A stretch of DNA of 64,000 bases from Paenibacillus turpanensis. Its GTDB lineage: Bacteria; Bacillota; Bacilli; Paenibacillales; YIM-B00363. Positions 24,535-33,214 of the stretch are shown here, piece after piece (position 1 is the stretch's first letter; each line of letters begins with the position of its first letter). Under the pieces are notes generated by a model that had not been told where the DNA came from, made no database searches, and saw only the letters and a list, made by a program, of their open reading frames with translations. A program made the translations under genes and the position numbers. The stretch lies in contig NZ_WTLI01000012.1 in NCBI RefSeq assembly GCF_011421635.1, positions 106,674-170,673 of the forward strand, in the 5' to 3' direction.

Positions 24535-26742
24535 ATGGCCATTTATTTTGACGAGAACGCGCAGCGGTTTCATCTTCAATCCAAACAGACGAGCTACATG
24601 CTCCAGATCATAAAAGGGTTTGTCACTCATCTGTATTGGGGGCGGCGGCTTGCCGAAAATACGTGTCGCTTTCCGCGCCCGATTCGCTTCGGGGACCGGG
24701 CCTTCTCGCCGAACCCGGCTGGAGAGGGAAACGAATTTTCGCTGGACACGCTTCCGCAAGAATATCCGGCATACGGGACAACGGATTTCCGCGTGCCCGC
24801 GTATGAGCTCCAAGCGGAAAACGGATCGACGATCACGAAGTTTATCTATACTTCACATCGGATCGTCCAAGGAAAGCCGAAGCTCGATGAGCTGCCGGCG
24901 ACTTATGTGGAAAGCGACGGGGAAGCGTCGACGCTGGAGCTTACGCTGGTGGATCAGCTGCTTCATGTGAAGCTGATCCTCACGTATACGGTGTTCGAGG
25001 AGCTCGATGCGATTACGCGCTCCGTACGCTTTATTAATGAGGGGCCGCAGCAGGTAAGGCTTCTGCGGGCGCTAAGTATGAGCGTCGACTTCGCCGACGC
25101 TCAGTTCGAGCTGCTGCAGCTGTCCGGCTCTTGGGCCAATGAACGGAATGTAATTCGCCGGCCACTCGTTCAAGGGCTGCAAGCAGTGGAAAGTCGCAGG
25201 GGAGCGAGCAGCCATCAGCATAATCCGTTTATCGCTCTGCTGCGTAAGGGTGCGGATGAGGACAACGGGGAGGTGTACGGGCTAAGTCTCGTATACAGCG
25301 GAAATTTTCTTGCACAGGTCGAGGTGGATCAATACTGCTCAGCACGGGTTTCGCTTGGAATTAATCCGTTTGACTTTTCATGGCTGCTTCTGCCCGGTGA
25401 AGCATTCCAAGCGCCGGAGAGCGTGATGGTGTTTAGCTCCCAAGGGCTGGGCGGGATGTCGAGGATTTATCACAGGCTGTATCGAACCCGGCTGTGCCGC
25501 GGCGTGTTTCGGGATCAGCCCCGGCCGGTGCTGATTAACAACTGGGAAGCGACGTATTTTCATTTTAACGCCGAGAAAATCGTGCAAATCGCCCGGAAGG
25601 GGGAGGAGCTCGGCATCGAGCTGTTTGTATTGGATGACGGTTGGTTTGGCCGGCGGGATCATGACCGCTCTTCGCTCGGCGATTGGTTCGTTGACCGGAA
25701 GAAGCTGCCGAACGGCTTAGCGGATGTAGTGAATCGGGTTACGGCGAGCGGAATGCAGTTCGGGCTGTGGTTTGAGCCGGAGATGGTATCGCCGGACAGC
25801 GAGCTGTACCGCAAGCATCCGGATTGGTGCCTGCATGTCCCGGGGAGGGAACGGTCAACGGGCCGCAACCAGCTTGTGCTCGATTTTTCGCGCCCGGAGG
25901 TAGGAGATGCAGTCGTGCAGATGGTATCCGATATTTTATCGAGTGCGCCGATTACCTATGTCAAATGGGATATGAACCGCCATATGACGGAAATCGGTTC
26001 GGCGGCGCTCCCTCCGGAGCGTCAGCGTGAAACCGCGCATCGTTATATGCTGGGACTGTACCGGGTGCTGGAGCAAATGACGAGCCGCTTTCCGCATATT
26101 TTGTTCGAAAGCTGCTCCGGCGGAGGAGGGCGGTTTGACCCCGGAATGCTGTATTACATGCCGCAAACGTGGACCAGCGATAACACCGATGCGGTCAGCC
26201 GTTTGAAAATCCAATACGGCACAAGCCTGGTATACCCGATCAGCACGATGGGCGCGCATGTGTCGGCGGTGCCGAACCACCAGGTGCACCGCAGCACCTC
26301 GTTAACGATGCGCGGCAGCGTAGCGCTGTCCGGCAATTTCGGCTTCGAGCTCGATCCTGCTGCGTTCACCGAGGAAGAGGAGAAGCTGGTGCGAGCCCAG
26401 GTTGCGTTTTATAAAGAAGTGAGGGGGCTGGTTCAGTTCGGCACCTTCTACAGGCTGCTGAGCCCGTTTGAAGGCAATGAGACCGCGTGGATGTTTGTTT
26501 CCGACGATCAAAGCGAAGCGATGGTCGCGTATTTTCGGGTGCTTGCGCAGCCGAATCCGCCGTTTACATCGCTGCGGCTGAAAGGCCTACATGCGGAATA
26601 CGCGTATAGCGTCAAGGAGGCTGACGGGGCCGAAGAGGTATACAGCGGCGATGCGCTGCTGTATGCGGGGCTGAATGTACCCGTACTAAAAGGTGATTTT
26701 CAAAGCGTGGTCTGGAGGCTCAAGCTAGTCGAAAAGGGCTAA
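24535..26742 (+). CDS. Alpha-galactosidase, GH36 family
   Basis: A 735-aa cytoplasmic enzyme (no signal peptide) with GH36 architecture: N-terminal beta-sandwich (about 1-330), catalytic barrel and C-terminal domain. The nucleophile is Asp near residue 479 in YVKWDMNRHMTE; the acid/base Asp near 549 is in TWTSDNTDA; ESCSGGGGRFDPGML is the family signature. It hydrolyses alpha-1,6-galactosides such as melibiose and raffinose; some GH36 members prefer alpha-GalNAc. Start ATG 24535 follows TTAGGGGGAAC. No sugar transporter lies nearby, which is unusual for a catabolic alpha-galactosidase. Confidence 0.9.
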   Translation: MAIYFDENAQRFHLQSKQTSYMLQIIKGFVTHLYWGRRLAENTCRFPRPIRFGDRAFSPNPAGEGNEFSLDTLPQEYPAYGTTDFRVPAYELQAENGSTITKFIYTSHRIVQGKPKLDELPATYVESDGEASTLELTLVDQLLHVKLILTYTVFEELDAITRSVRFINEGPQQVRLLRALSMSVDFADAQFELLQLSGSWANERNVIRRPLVQGLQAVESRRGASSHQHNPFIALLRKGADEDNGEVYGLSLVYSGNFLAQVEVDQYCSARVSLGINPFDFSWLLLPGEAFQAPESVMVFSSQGLGGMSRIYHRLYRTRLCRGVFRDQPRPVLINNWEATYFHFNAEKIVQIARKGEELGIELFVLDDGWFGRRDHDRSSLGDWFVDRKKLPNGLADVVNRVTASGMQFGLWFEPEMVSPDSELYRKHPDWCLHVPGRERSTGRNQLVLDFSRPEVGDAVVQMVSDILSSAPITYVKWDMNRHMTEIGSAALPPERQRETAHRYMLGLYRVLEQMTSRFPHILFESCSGGGGRFDPGMLYYMPQTWTSDNTDAVSRLKIQYGTSLVYPISTMGAHVSAVPNHQVHRSTSLTMRGSVALSGNFGFELDPAAFTEEEEKLVRAQVAFYKEVRGLVQFGTFYRLLSPFEGNETAWMFVSDDQSEAMVAYFRVLAQPNPPFTSLRLKGLHAEYAYSVKEADGAEEVYSGDALLYAGLNVPVLKGDFQSVVWRLKLVEKG

Positions 26743-26865
26743 GAGTCGTGTCGATGCGATTAGGAGGATGTTCCTGTAATTTTAGGATGAACGTACCTTT
26801 TATTCCATGAGGTAATCATTAACAATAGAAAATGTTGCTTATTACTGACACGGGAGGTAGTTTAC

Positions 26866-27486
26866 ATGAAAAAGCGCATGATCTTATTGTTCGGTCTTAT
26901 CGTTTGTTTATTGGTTCCAACAACGGTCTGGGCAGCGGCTAGCTCGCAAATTACAGCGCTGCTGGCACCGCATTTTAAGCTGGTCCTCAACGGAAGGGTC
27001 TTGGATACTTCTACGGATACGCCAATCGTATATAACGATAAATCTTATGTGCCGCTGCGGCTGGTGAGTGAGGCGCTGGGCTATGAGGTCAAGTGGGATG
27101 GCGAGAACAGCGCGATTCATTTCTCAGTGCCGGAGGAGGATTACCCTCTGATCAAGAATGATGCGGTGCAAGTTCATTCCATGGAGCCGAATTATGATCT
27201 GACTAGTTCGTTGACCAAAGACAGTTATTTGGGCGGCATTAATTTGGATATTGCCTACACCATTACTGAGGATCAAGAACGTCGTCCAGTTATAGTCATG
27301 GAGGTAGTGAATAAGGATCGTACAGTGTTAAGCTCCGAAACGGAGCTCCTCAATGCGAAGGCGGGGACGTATAGCGGCTTTATTCATGCAGATAAATTCC
27401 GGCTGCCATACGATGTAGAGACGGAGCGGGAAGAGATTATCAAGATGATGACGGAAGATTATTATTATCGGATTACCGTGAAGTAA
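26866..27486 (+). CDS. Small secreted stalk-domain protein
   Basis: A 206-aa protein with a signal peptide (residues 1-25, ending VWAAA) and one copper-amine-oxidase-N type stalk unit (KLVLNGRVLDT ... KSYVPLRLVSEALGYEVKWDGENSAIHF). The C-terminal 110 residues are unassigned. GGGAGGTAG ribosome site. It is a likely cell-surface protein with no enzymatic residues visible. Single gene with its own terminator. Confidence 0.78.
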   Translation: MKKRMILLFGLIVCLLVPTTVWAAASSQITALLAPHFKLVLNGRVLDTSTDTPIVYNDKSYVPLRLVSEALGYEVKWDGENSAIHFSVPEEDYPLIKNDAVQVHSMEPNYDLTSSLTKDSYLGGINLDIAYTITEDQERRPVIVMEVVNKDRTVLSSETELLNAKAGTYSGFIHADKFRLPYDVETEREEIIKMMTEDYYYRITVK

Positions 27487-27493
27487 ATGGTTG

Positions 27494-27527
27494 GCCCCTA
27501 ATCGTAAAAGATTGGGGGCATTTTTTT
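27494..27527 (+). terminator. Intrinsic terminator
   Basis: GCCCCTAATC (27494-27503) pairs with GATTGGGGGC (27510-27519), then ATTTTTTT. Confidence 0.9.
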
Positions 27528-27613
27528 GTGCAAACGCTGGCTGAACGGGGGTAAATATGGTACTTTAAAATTATACGAAAAATGTCGAAATATGTCTGAT
27601 AGAGGTTGATATA

Positions 27614-28621
27614 ATGAAGAAAATCGTCCGTTGGTTCAGCATTGCTCCTGCTGCGGCTATGCTGCTGGTCGGCGCGGCTTCTGCGGGTCCGTCCGTTGGG
27701 GCAATGCTGCCCTCCGAGAGTCTATATTTCTACGCGATAGAAGGCAGTGCCGATGGCGGGCCGATTGCGGCCGAGCTGAAGGGGGCGGATCGGTTCGAGG
27801 CGGCATGGCAGCTGCATGTGGAAGACCCGACGCAGCTTTATTTTTCATCCGACAGTACGGCTTACTACCGTTCGGAGGGAATGTGGCATGCCGTGCTGCC
27901 TTCAGGGGACCGAATTTCTGCTGTGGATCGCTCCAATGGTACGGCCTACGAGGGAAGCTTAAAGCAGCGCCTGCTTGCGGAGGATTCAGCAGTGAGCTTA
28001 AGCAGCAGCGGCGGCAGCGAATTGTTGTGGACGTACCGGCTGCCTGAGCCCAAACGCATCGACAAGGCAACGCTGCAGTCGGACGAGCTGGGCAATACCT
28101 ATTTTCAGGATGAACAGGGCTATTGGTATTCCCTGAATGCGGAGGGAAGAGAGCGTTACATCCTGGAGTGGCGGCAGAAAGGTGTTAAGGCGCTGTGTAA
28201 GGCAGCGCCGTCGGGTGACTCGGTGTGCGCTTCCAGTTCGTTCGGTATCCTTGGTATACGGGAACAAAATAACGCTCCCCGCATCATGGTTGATGGCAGA
28301 GAGCGCTTTTTTCCACAGAAGGCGCAGATTCAGGATGGCTCAACGTTTGTCCCTATGCGGGCGTTATTCGAGGCATTGGGGGCCAAGGTGGAATGGGATG
28401 CTGCAACCCGCACAGTAGAAGCGGAAAAGCAGGGAAGAAGCGTACGCTTGACGATCGACAGCCTGGAAGCGGAAATAGATGGCGAGAGCACAGCCTTACG
28501 GCAAGCGCCGTACTTGAGTGAAGGAGTAACCTACATACCGCTTCGTTTGGCCGGTGAGGCGCTCGGGGCCGCTGTCGTTTGGGAGCAGCATACCCGTACG
28601 ATCCAGATTGCTTTACCGTAA
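27614..28621 (+). CDS. Secreted protein with C-terminal stalk domains
   Basis: A 335-aa protein with a signal peptide (about 1-30, ending ASA). The middle part (30-210) is unassigned. Two stalk repeats lie at the C-terminus (about 220-335): FVPMRALFEALGAKVEWDAATRTV and YIPLRLAGEALGAAVVWEQHTRTIQI. A weak GAGGTTGATAT ribosome site precedes the ATG. It converges on the DUF4956 end of the Pel-type operon with only 43 bp between them. Probably a surface protein; no catalytic motif seen. Confidence 0.78.
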   Translation: MKKIVRWFSIAPAAAMLLVGAASAGPSVGAMLPSESLYFYAIEGSADGGPIAAELKGADRFEAAWQLHVEDPTQLYFSSDSTAYYRSEGMWHAVLPSGDRISAVDRSNGTAYEGSLKQRLLAEDSAVSLSSSGGSELLWTYRLPEPKRIDKATLQSDELGNTYFQDEQGYWYSLNAEGRERYILEWRQKGVKALCKAAPSGDSVCASSSFGILGIREQNNAPRIMVDGRERFFPQKAQIQDGSTFVPMRALFEALGAKVEWDAATRTVEAEKQGRSVRLTIDSLEAEIDGESTALRQAPYLSEGVTYIPLRLAGEALGAAVVWEQHTRTIQIALP

Positions 28622-28664
28622 CACGCAGCGCTTGCCCTGAGGCCTCATCTCATCGATTCCCCGT

Positions 28665-29345
28665 TTACTGTGCATAATCCCCTGTGTAATTAATCAAGGA
28701 AACATCCTCGACGCCTTCGATTTGCGACAGCTCCGTTACAAAAGCGGTGTTGTCGTCTCGGAGGCGCATTTCCAAGGTGAGCTCGGTATAGTTTTTACGT
28801 ACTGTTTTCGATTTCAACGTGTACTTGAGCTTATTTAAGCTCGTTTTTACCGGGATCAACGCTTCCTCCGTGTGGCGGATGATCAGCAAATACGGCTGCT
28901 CGCGCACCTTTTTTCGGGAAAGCCAAAGCAGGGTTAACCCGATGGCGAGGGAGCCGATGAGGGCTACGGGATACAGCTTGGCGCCGGTTGCAATGCCGGC
29001 TGCTACCGCCCAAAACATATGAATGATATCAAGAGGGTCCTTCACGGCAGTTCGGAAGCGCACAATACTTAACGCTCCAACCATGCCTAAGGAAAGTACG
29101 ATGTTAGTACTGATTGTCATGATGATCATTGAAGTAATGATGGTCATTAGAACGAAGGTCACATTGTAATTGTAGCTGTATACGACACCGCGAAACGTAT
29201 GGCGGTAAATATAAAAGATAAACATGCCGATCGCAAACGAAGCGATTAGAGCGAAAAACAAGTCCACATAAGAGACGCTGCGAAACGCTTCCAGATTGAG
29301 GATGCTTTTTTTGAACATGTCTTGAAATCTAAGCGTATCGCTCAT
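28665..29345 (-). CDS. DUF4956 domain membrane protein
   Basis: A 226-aa protein of the DUF4956 family: four hydrophobic segments within residues of about 28-145, with the conserved cores YSYNYNVTFVLMTIITSMIIM, GMVGALSIVRFRTAVKDPLDI and FWAVAAGIATGAKLYPVALIG, then a cytoplasmic C-terminal ferredoxin-like domain (about 150-226). Function unknown. The FRTAVKDPLD loop is the most characteristic part and may be an active or binding site. It is the last gene of the operon, 24 bp after the VTC-domain gene, a pairing common in bacteria. It probably acts with the VTC protein at the membrane. Confidence 0.85.
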   Translation of the reverse strand: MSDTLRFQDMFKKSILNLEAFRSVSYVDLFFALIASFAIGMFIFYIYRHTFRGVVYSYNYNVTFVLMTIITSMIIMTISTNIVLSLGMVGALSIVRFRTAVKDPLDIIHMFWAVAAGIATGAKLYPVALIGSLAIGLTLLWLSRKKVREQPYLLIIRHTEEALIPVKTSLNKLKYTLKSKTVRKNYTELTLEMRLRDDNTAFVTELSQIEGVEDVSLINYTGDYAQ

Positions 29346-29369
29346 ATCCTTGATTCCTCCTCCAATAGT

Positions 29370-30077
29370 TTAAGCTTTAAAATGACGAATGCAGACTTCG
29401 CGGCAAATCACATATTTAGATATCGCGGAACGGTTAGCTGCGGTGGGAAGTGCTAACTTCCGGATTACATCCGGCAAAAATTCGTTGAATTTAATCTCTA
29501 GAATCATCCGGGGCTGATCCAAAGCTTCGATGAGCACTAAAGCCGGATCAAAGAGATCAAACGTATTAACACCCGCCGAAAGCTTTTTATCGAACGTAAT
29601 TCGGACATCGCCAGGCTCGTACACGTAAGCCTCCCGTACGTAATCGACAATCGCTGCCGGGCGATAGCCGCGCTGCAGGGCGCGATAGAAGTCCTGAAGG
29701 AGCGGGATGCCCGCTTCCTTCAGGCAGCCGCTGTCGCCTTGCAGCAGGCGATCGTACGTTTCGCGGGTTAAGGAAGCGGCTTCTTTGCTTACGTAATCGC
29801 CGTATTTGCTTTTCCGCTCCAGCTTAATGACTCGGTCGCTCCCGTTGTAGATTCGAATCCGGTATTTTTCCCTTGAAAAAATACCGTTCGTTTTATCGTA
29901 AAGGGCATGATCATGCGGCCCGTCAAAATAGAGGCTGCGAATCCCGTATCCTTCCCGGTTCTGCGAATTTCCGTCCAGCCGGAGCAGCAGCGAAAGCTGC
30001 TGACGAAGCGTAATATACTCGTGCGGATGGATGTAGTATTTTTGCTCATGCCTTAATTTTCGGCCTAAGAATTTCAT
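29370..30077 (-). CDS. VTC (polyphosphate polymerase) domain protein
   Basis: A 235-aa soluble protein with a VTC/CYTH-type tunnel domain. Basic and acidic tunnel residues are visible: HEQKYY (10-15), REKYRIRIY (69-77), KLERKSKYGDYVSKE (85-99) and a late MILEIKFNEFLP with the metal-binding Glu. In yeast the VTC4 homologue makes polyphosphate from ATP; bacterial proteins of this family are only predicted to do so. It overlaps the end of the PelG-CotH gene by 4 bp and precedes DUF4956. Its lack of membrane anchors suggests DUF4956 is its membrane partner. Confidence 0.85.
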   Translation of the reverse strand: MKFLGRKLRHEQKYYIHPHEYITLRQQLSLLLRLDGNSQNREGYGIRSLYFDGPHDHALYDKTNGIFSREKYRIRIYNGSDRVIKLERKSKYGDYVSKEAASLTRETYDRLLQGDSGCLKEAGIPLLQDFYRALQRGYRPAAIVDYVREAYVYEPGDVRITFDKKLSAGVNTFDLFDPALVLIEALDQPRMILEIKFNEFLPDVIRKLALPTAANRSAISKYVICREVCIRHFKA

Positions 30078-33000
30078 TCCACCCTCACTTCCCGAACCCC
30101 GTAATAAGGTGTTCCTTCCGTATCCTCAAACATATCAAACGAGATTTGCGTATTTTGCTTGGAATCCTTCGCGATGACCTTCCAATAATACGTTCCCTTT
30201 GGCAGATCGGAAATCGTCATCCGCGTTTCCTTCAACTCTGCTTGCTTAACGATTCTCGTAAAGGCTGGGTCGTAGGCCAGGACCCACTGGTACGTTAAGT
30301 CGTCTCCCTGCAGATCGAAGGAAGGATCCCATGTGAATTGAACCGCTCCTTGCTGCTCCAAATTAAGGTCATCCAAATAAAAAGGCTTTGGCTTCTCCAG
30401 GTCTTCGTTAAACCGCTGAATCGAGCGGAAGGGGACTCCCGCAATCTTTTCGTATTCCTGCTGAAGCTGATCCTTACGGATCGTTAGGAAATTCAAATCC
30501 GGCGTCTTATTCAGAAACGGCTCAACGACTGGCCGGTATAACGTGGTTAATCGGTTTTCGACAGCCTGGTTATTAATGACCGTGTACAGCTCGTCGATTT
30601 TGTTTTTGAGCAGCTCTACATGTTCCGTTTTACGGAAAAATCGGTTATGAAGCTTATTGCCCCAATAGTTGCTGATTCCGCTGGCATAATCGCTGATCGA
30701 ACGAAGCCCCCGCTGCAGCTCCCATCCACCGTCATAATCCCATGGAAGGAAGTACCATTTATCGGAATTGAGCGGCGAATAGAGGATATAGTTTTGGGCG
30801 TCGGTGTCCATGTTGTCCATTAAGATATTAACAGCCAGCCAGGTTAAATAATTGTCCAAGTCAAAATGCTTTTCAAACACTTCTTCAATAGGCATGGCCA
30901 TATTGTTGACATCGTTAAGCATCGCAATCAGCTTGCTGTGATCGTCACTGCCCTGGATTTCCAGGCGCTCCTCGAATTTCACTTTACTGTATTCCGGGTC
31001 GGAAGCAAGCTTGATCGATTCCGGATAAGTGAAAAATTCAAACATGATCGCTTTATACAGCTGTCCGTTCGGATCGAGCCAATGATTTTTCAAGAACATT
31101 TCATTCGGGTTTTCGATATGCGTGTACAAGCCGTAATCTTCATAAGGCGCATTGTTGCCTCCTCCGGAGGACAAATCCTTCACGTACAGGTGGACAAACT
31201 GTGTCCGCAGACTCGCCATATTCGGCAGAGTCTCCATAATATCGAAGCTCAGCTTGTTGCGAAGCCGGCTCGGGTCATACGGATGCTTGTTTAGGTTCAG
31301 CACACGCTGGTCCCTCCACAGACCTGCCTGATTGTTCAAGCGGATCTTATAGGAGCGCTGCGAAGCATAGCGTGCCGTGTTGCCGCGAAGGCTGATCTTC
31401 GCGTTGGCTTCCGTGGTTCCGTAGCCGAATGAACCCGAGGCAGGGCCGGAGCCGTCAGAGCCGCCTTCTTGCACCAGCGCCTTTAAATTGCCTTCTTCCA
31501 TCCGGCTGGAGATCCGGTTAAGCTCATACCAAGTGAGCGGCTTGCCCTGTTCCGGCTGGTCAGGGAAGATAGTTATATATAAAGGAATAACCGAGCTATC
31601 ATCATCCCGCTCGTATAGTCTTTTATCTTCAACTAGGCCGTTCGCCGGTGTTTGAACGACAATCGAGTCGGCCTTCACTGTATCTTGTCCGGCTGAAGGA
31701 GCTTCGCTGGCCGAATCAGCTGTGCAGCCGGTGAGCATAAGACTTGTGGAAATCAACAGGGTCAGCGTCAGTGTTGCGGTGCGCTTCCCATACTTCCAGA
31801 TCTTCCAGCGTTCCCAGAGCGGCTTTCTTGGTTTCATGGCAATCGGCTGGTTGCAGAAGGTGTAATAGTCAATCTTATTAATGTAAATAAACAGACGTGT
31901 TAGAGAGGCGACTAGCACGAGGAACGAGGCGATAAACATGCCTAACCCGTGGAAGCCGATCTCCATCGTCCAATAGCTGAACGCTGCATTCAAAAGCACG
32001 AACAGGCCGCTAATCGCAAGAACCCCCTTCCGATCGTCGAAGTAAAGCATAATAAGCATCAGCACGAATGCGATAATAAACAAATAATAGCCGAGCACCA
32101 AAATCGTAAAGGTATCGAGTTGCTGCATGGAAAACCCGAGGATCGGAAGAAGCTTGAATCCAAGGGCGATAGAGAGAACCGTAAACAGCAGCTGCACCTC
32201 CATCATGTAGCTCACCTCATGAACAAGGGAACGCTGCATCGCTTTTCGAGCCGTCGCGATATCGATCCAGGTGCCTCCATTGTTTATCAGGGAGTAATAA
32301 TCCCGGTACTTCTCATAGAACGACGTTTCCACCGATACGACAAAAGTTACTAATGTCGGAATGACGGTTAAATAAGCGTAGAACACCGGCGTATCATAAA
32401 ACGGTGAGATCGCAAATTTATCTGCAACACGAATCCCTTCGCTTCCCATCCAATACACAAAACTGTGAATGTATACGCCGGAGTAGAAAAACGTGCCGAT
32501 GAAAAATAACGCAGGGTATTTTTTGAAATACGATAAAAATTGAAACGAAATCCGGCTGTCTCTGGACGGAAAGACCGTTTCAAAATAACGGGCGCTCAAC
32601 AGCAGCACGACAAAAAAGCCAAGATCGATCATCGCTAGTGCCGCCGTTACCTCCTCCATGTCGGTGTATTGAATCATAAACCATGCCCCGATCAGAGCGA
32701 TAGATACCCCGATGAAGAACCCGCGAACAATCCGTGTGTAATCCTTCAGAGCGGATAAATATACCGATTGAACCCAAAGGATTGTCAGCTCCGAGAAAAA
32801 AATATATGCGGTTACTTTATAACCGAAGGAGGCGGGGAGATCACGTAAAAATAACCACGCCCCTATAGAGCCGACCGGAAGTGCAACCGCTATGGCTCCA
32901 TACAGTGAAGAGAGCAGATGCTCATATTTTTTGAGAAACAGCATGTCCGCGAGAAACCGGTTGAGCAGCATGGACAGTCCGCCGGTCAGCAGCACGGAGA

Positions 33001-33214
33001 AGATGAAGCAGTAGACCGTAGTGGCCAAGAATAGCTCCCGCTGCAAAAAAGGTGTGTCGGAGATCTGCATCATCCACTGCATCGTGAGCATCATGAGTAC
33101 ACAGAGGATCATGGGCCCGACGGTCGTAATGGAGGAAAAGGCGTAGGCTTTCACAAGGCTTAGGAGTCCTTGCTCCCGGAACAGCTTCTTCAGTTCAAAT
33201 CCGACGCCGGCCAT
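30074..33214 (-). CDS. PelG-type exporter fused to a CotH-family kinase domain
   Basis: A 1046-aa fusion. Residues 1-455 are a PelG-like polysaccharide exporter with about 12 membrane helices (starts MAGVGFELKKLF). At residues 460-497 comes a basic stretch, a hydrophobic helix and LTGC (Cys497), a complete lipoprotein signal. Residues of about 540-900 are a CotH kinase-like domain: SLRGNTARY, YKIRL, the catalytic-loop-like DTDAQN (803-808) and DYDGG (826-830). The last 100 residues resemble a fibronectin-III module (TYQWVLAYDPAF, GTYYWKVIAKD). ATG 33214 with GGAGGTGA overlaps the pelF stop (TAATG). No ribosome site precedes M460, so separate translation is unlikely. Confidence 0.85.
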   Translation of the reverse strand: MAGVGFELKKLFREQGLLSLVKAYAFSSITTVGPMILCVLMMLTMQWMMQISDTPFLQRELFLATTVYCFIFSVLLTGGLSMLLNRFLADMLFLKKYEHLLSSLYGAIAVALPVGSIGAWLFLRDLPASFGYKVTAYIFFSELTILWVQSVYLSALKDYTRIVRGFFIGVSIALIGAWFMIQYTDMEEVTAALAMIDLGFFVVLLLSARYFETVFPSRDSRISFQFLSYFKKYPALFFIGTFFYSGVYIHSFVYWMGSEGIRVADKFAISPFYDTPVFYAYLTVIPTLVTFVVSVETSFYEKYRDYYSLINNGGTWIDIATARKAMQRSLVHEVSYMMEVQLLFTVLSIALGFKLLPILGFSMQQLDTFTILVLGYYLFIIAFVLMLIMLYFDDRKGVLAISGLFVLLNAAFSYWTMEIGFHGLGMFIASFLVLVASLTRLFIYINKIDYYTFCNQPIAMKPRKPLWERWKIWKYGKRTATLTLTLLISTSLMLTGCTADSASEAPSAGQDTVKADSIVVQTPANGLVEDKRLYERDDDSSVIPLYITIFPDQPEQGKPLTWYELNRISSRMEEGNLKALVQEGGSDGSGPASGSFGYGTTEANAKISLRGNTARYASQRSYKIRLNNQAGLWRDQRVLNLNKHPYDPSRLRNKLSFDIMETLPNMASLRTQFVHLYVKDLSSGGGNNAPYEDYGLYTHIENPNEMFLKNHWLDPNGQLYKAIMFEFFTYPESIKLASDPEYSKVKFEERLEIQGSDDHSKLIAMLNDVNNMAMPIEEVFEKHFDLDNYLTWLAVNILMDNMDTDAQNYILYSPLNSDKWYFLPWDYDGGWELQRGLRSISDYASGISNYWGNKLHNRFFRKTEHVELLKNKIDELYTVINNQAVENRLTTLYRPVVEPFLNKTPDLNFLTIRKDQLQQEYEKIAGVPFRSIQRFNEDLEKPKPFYLDDLNLEQQGAVQFTWDPSFDLQGDDLTYQWVLAYDPAFTRIVKQAELKETRMTISDLPKGTYYWKVIAKDSKQNTQISFDMFEDTEGTPYYGVREVRVE

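Noticed and set aside
31837..31837. Separate start for a stand-alone CotH lipoprotein at M460 of the fusion
   Set aside because: The ATG has no Shine-Dalgarno sequence and the frame is continuous with PelG; internal initiation is possible but less likely than one fused product.
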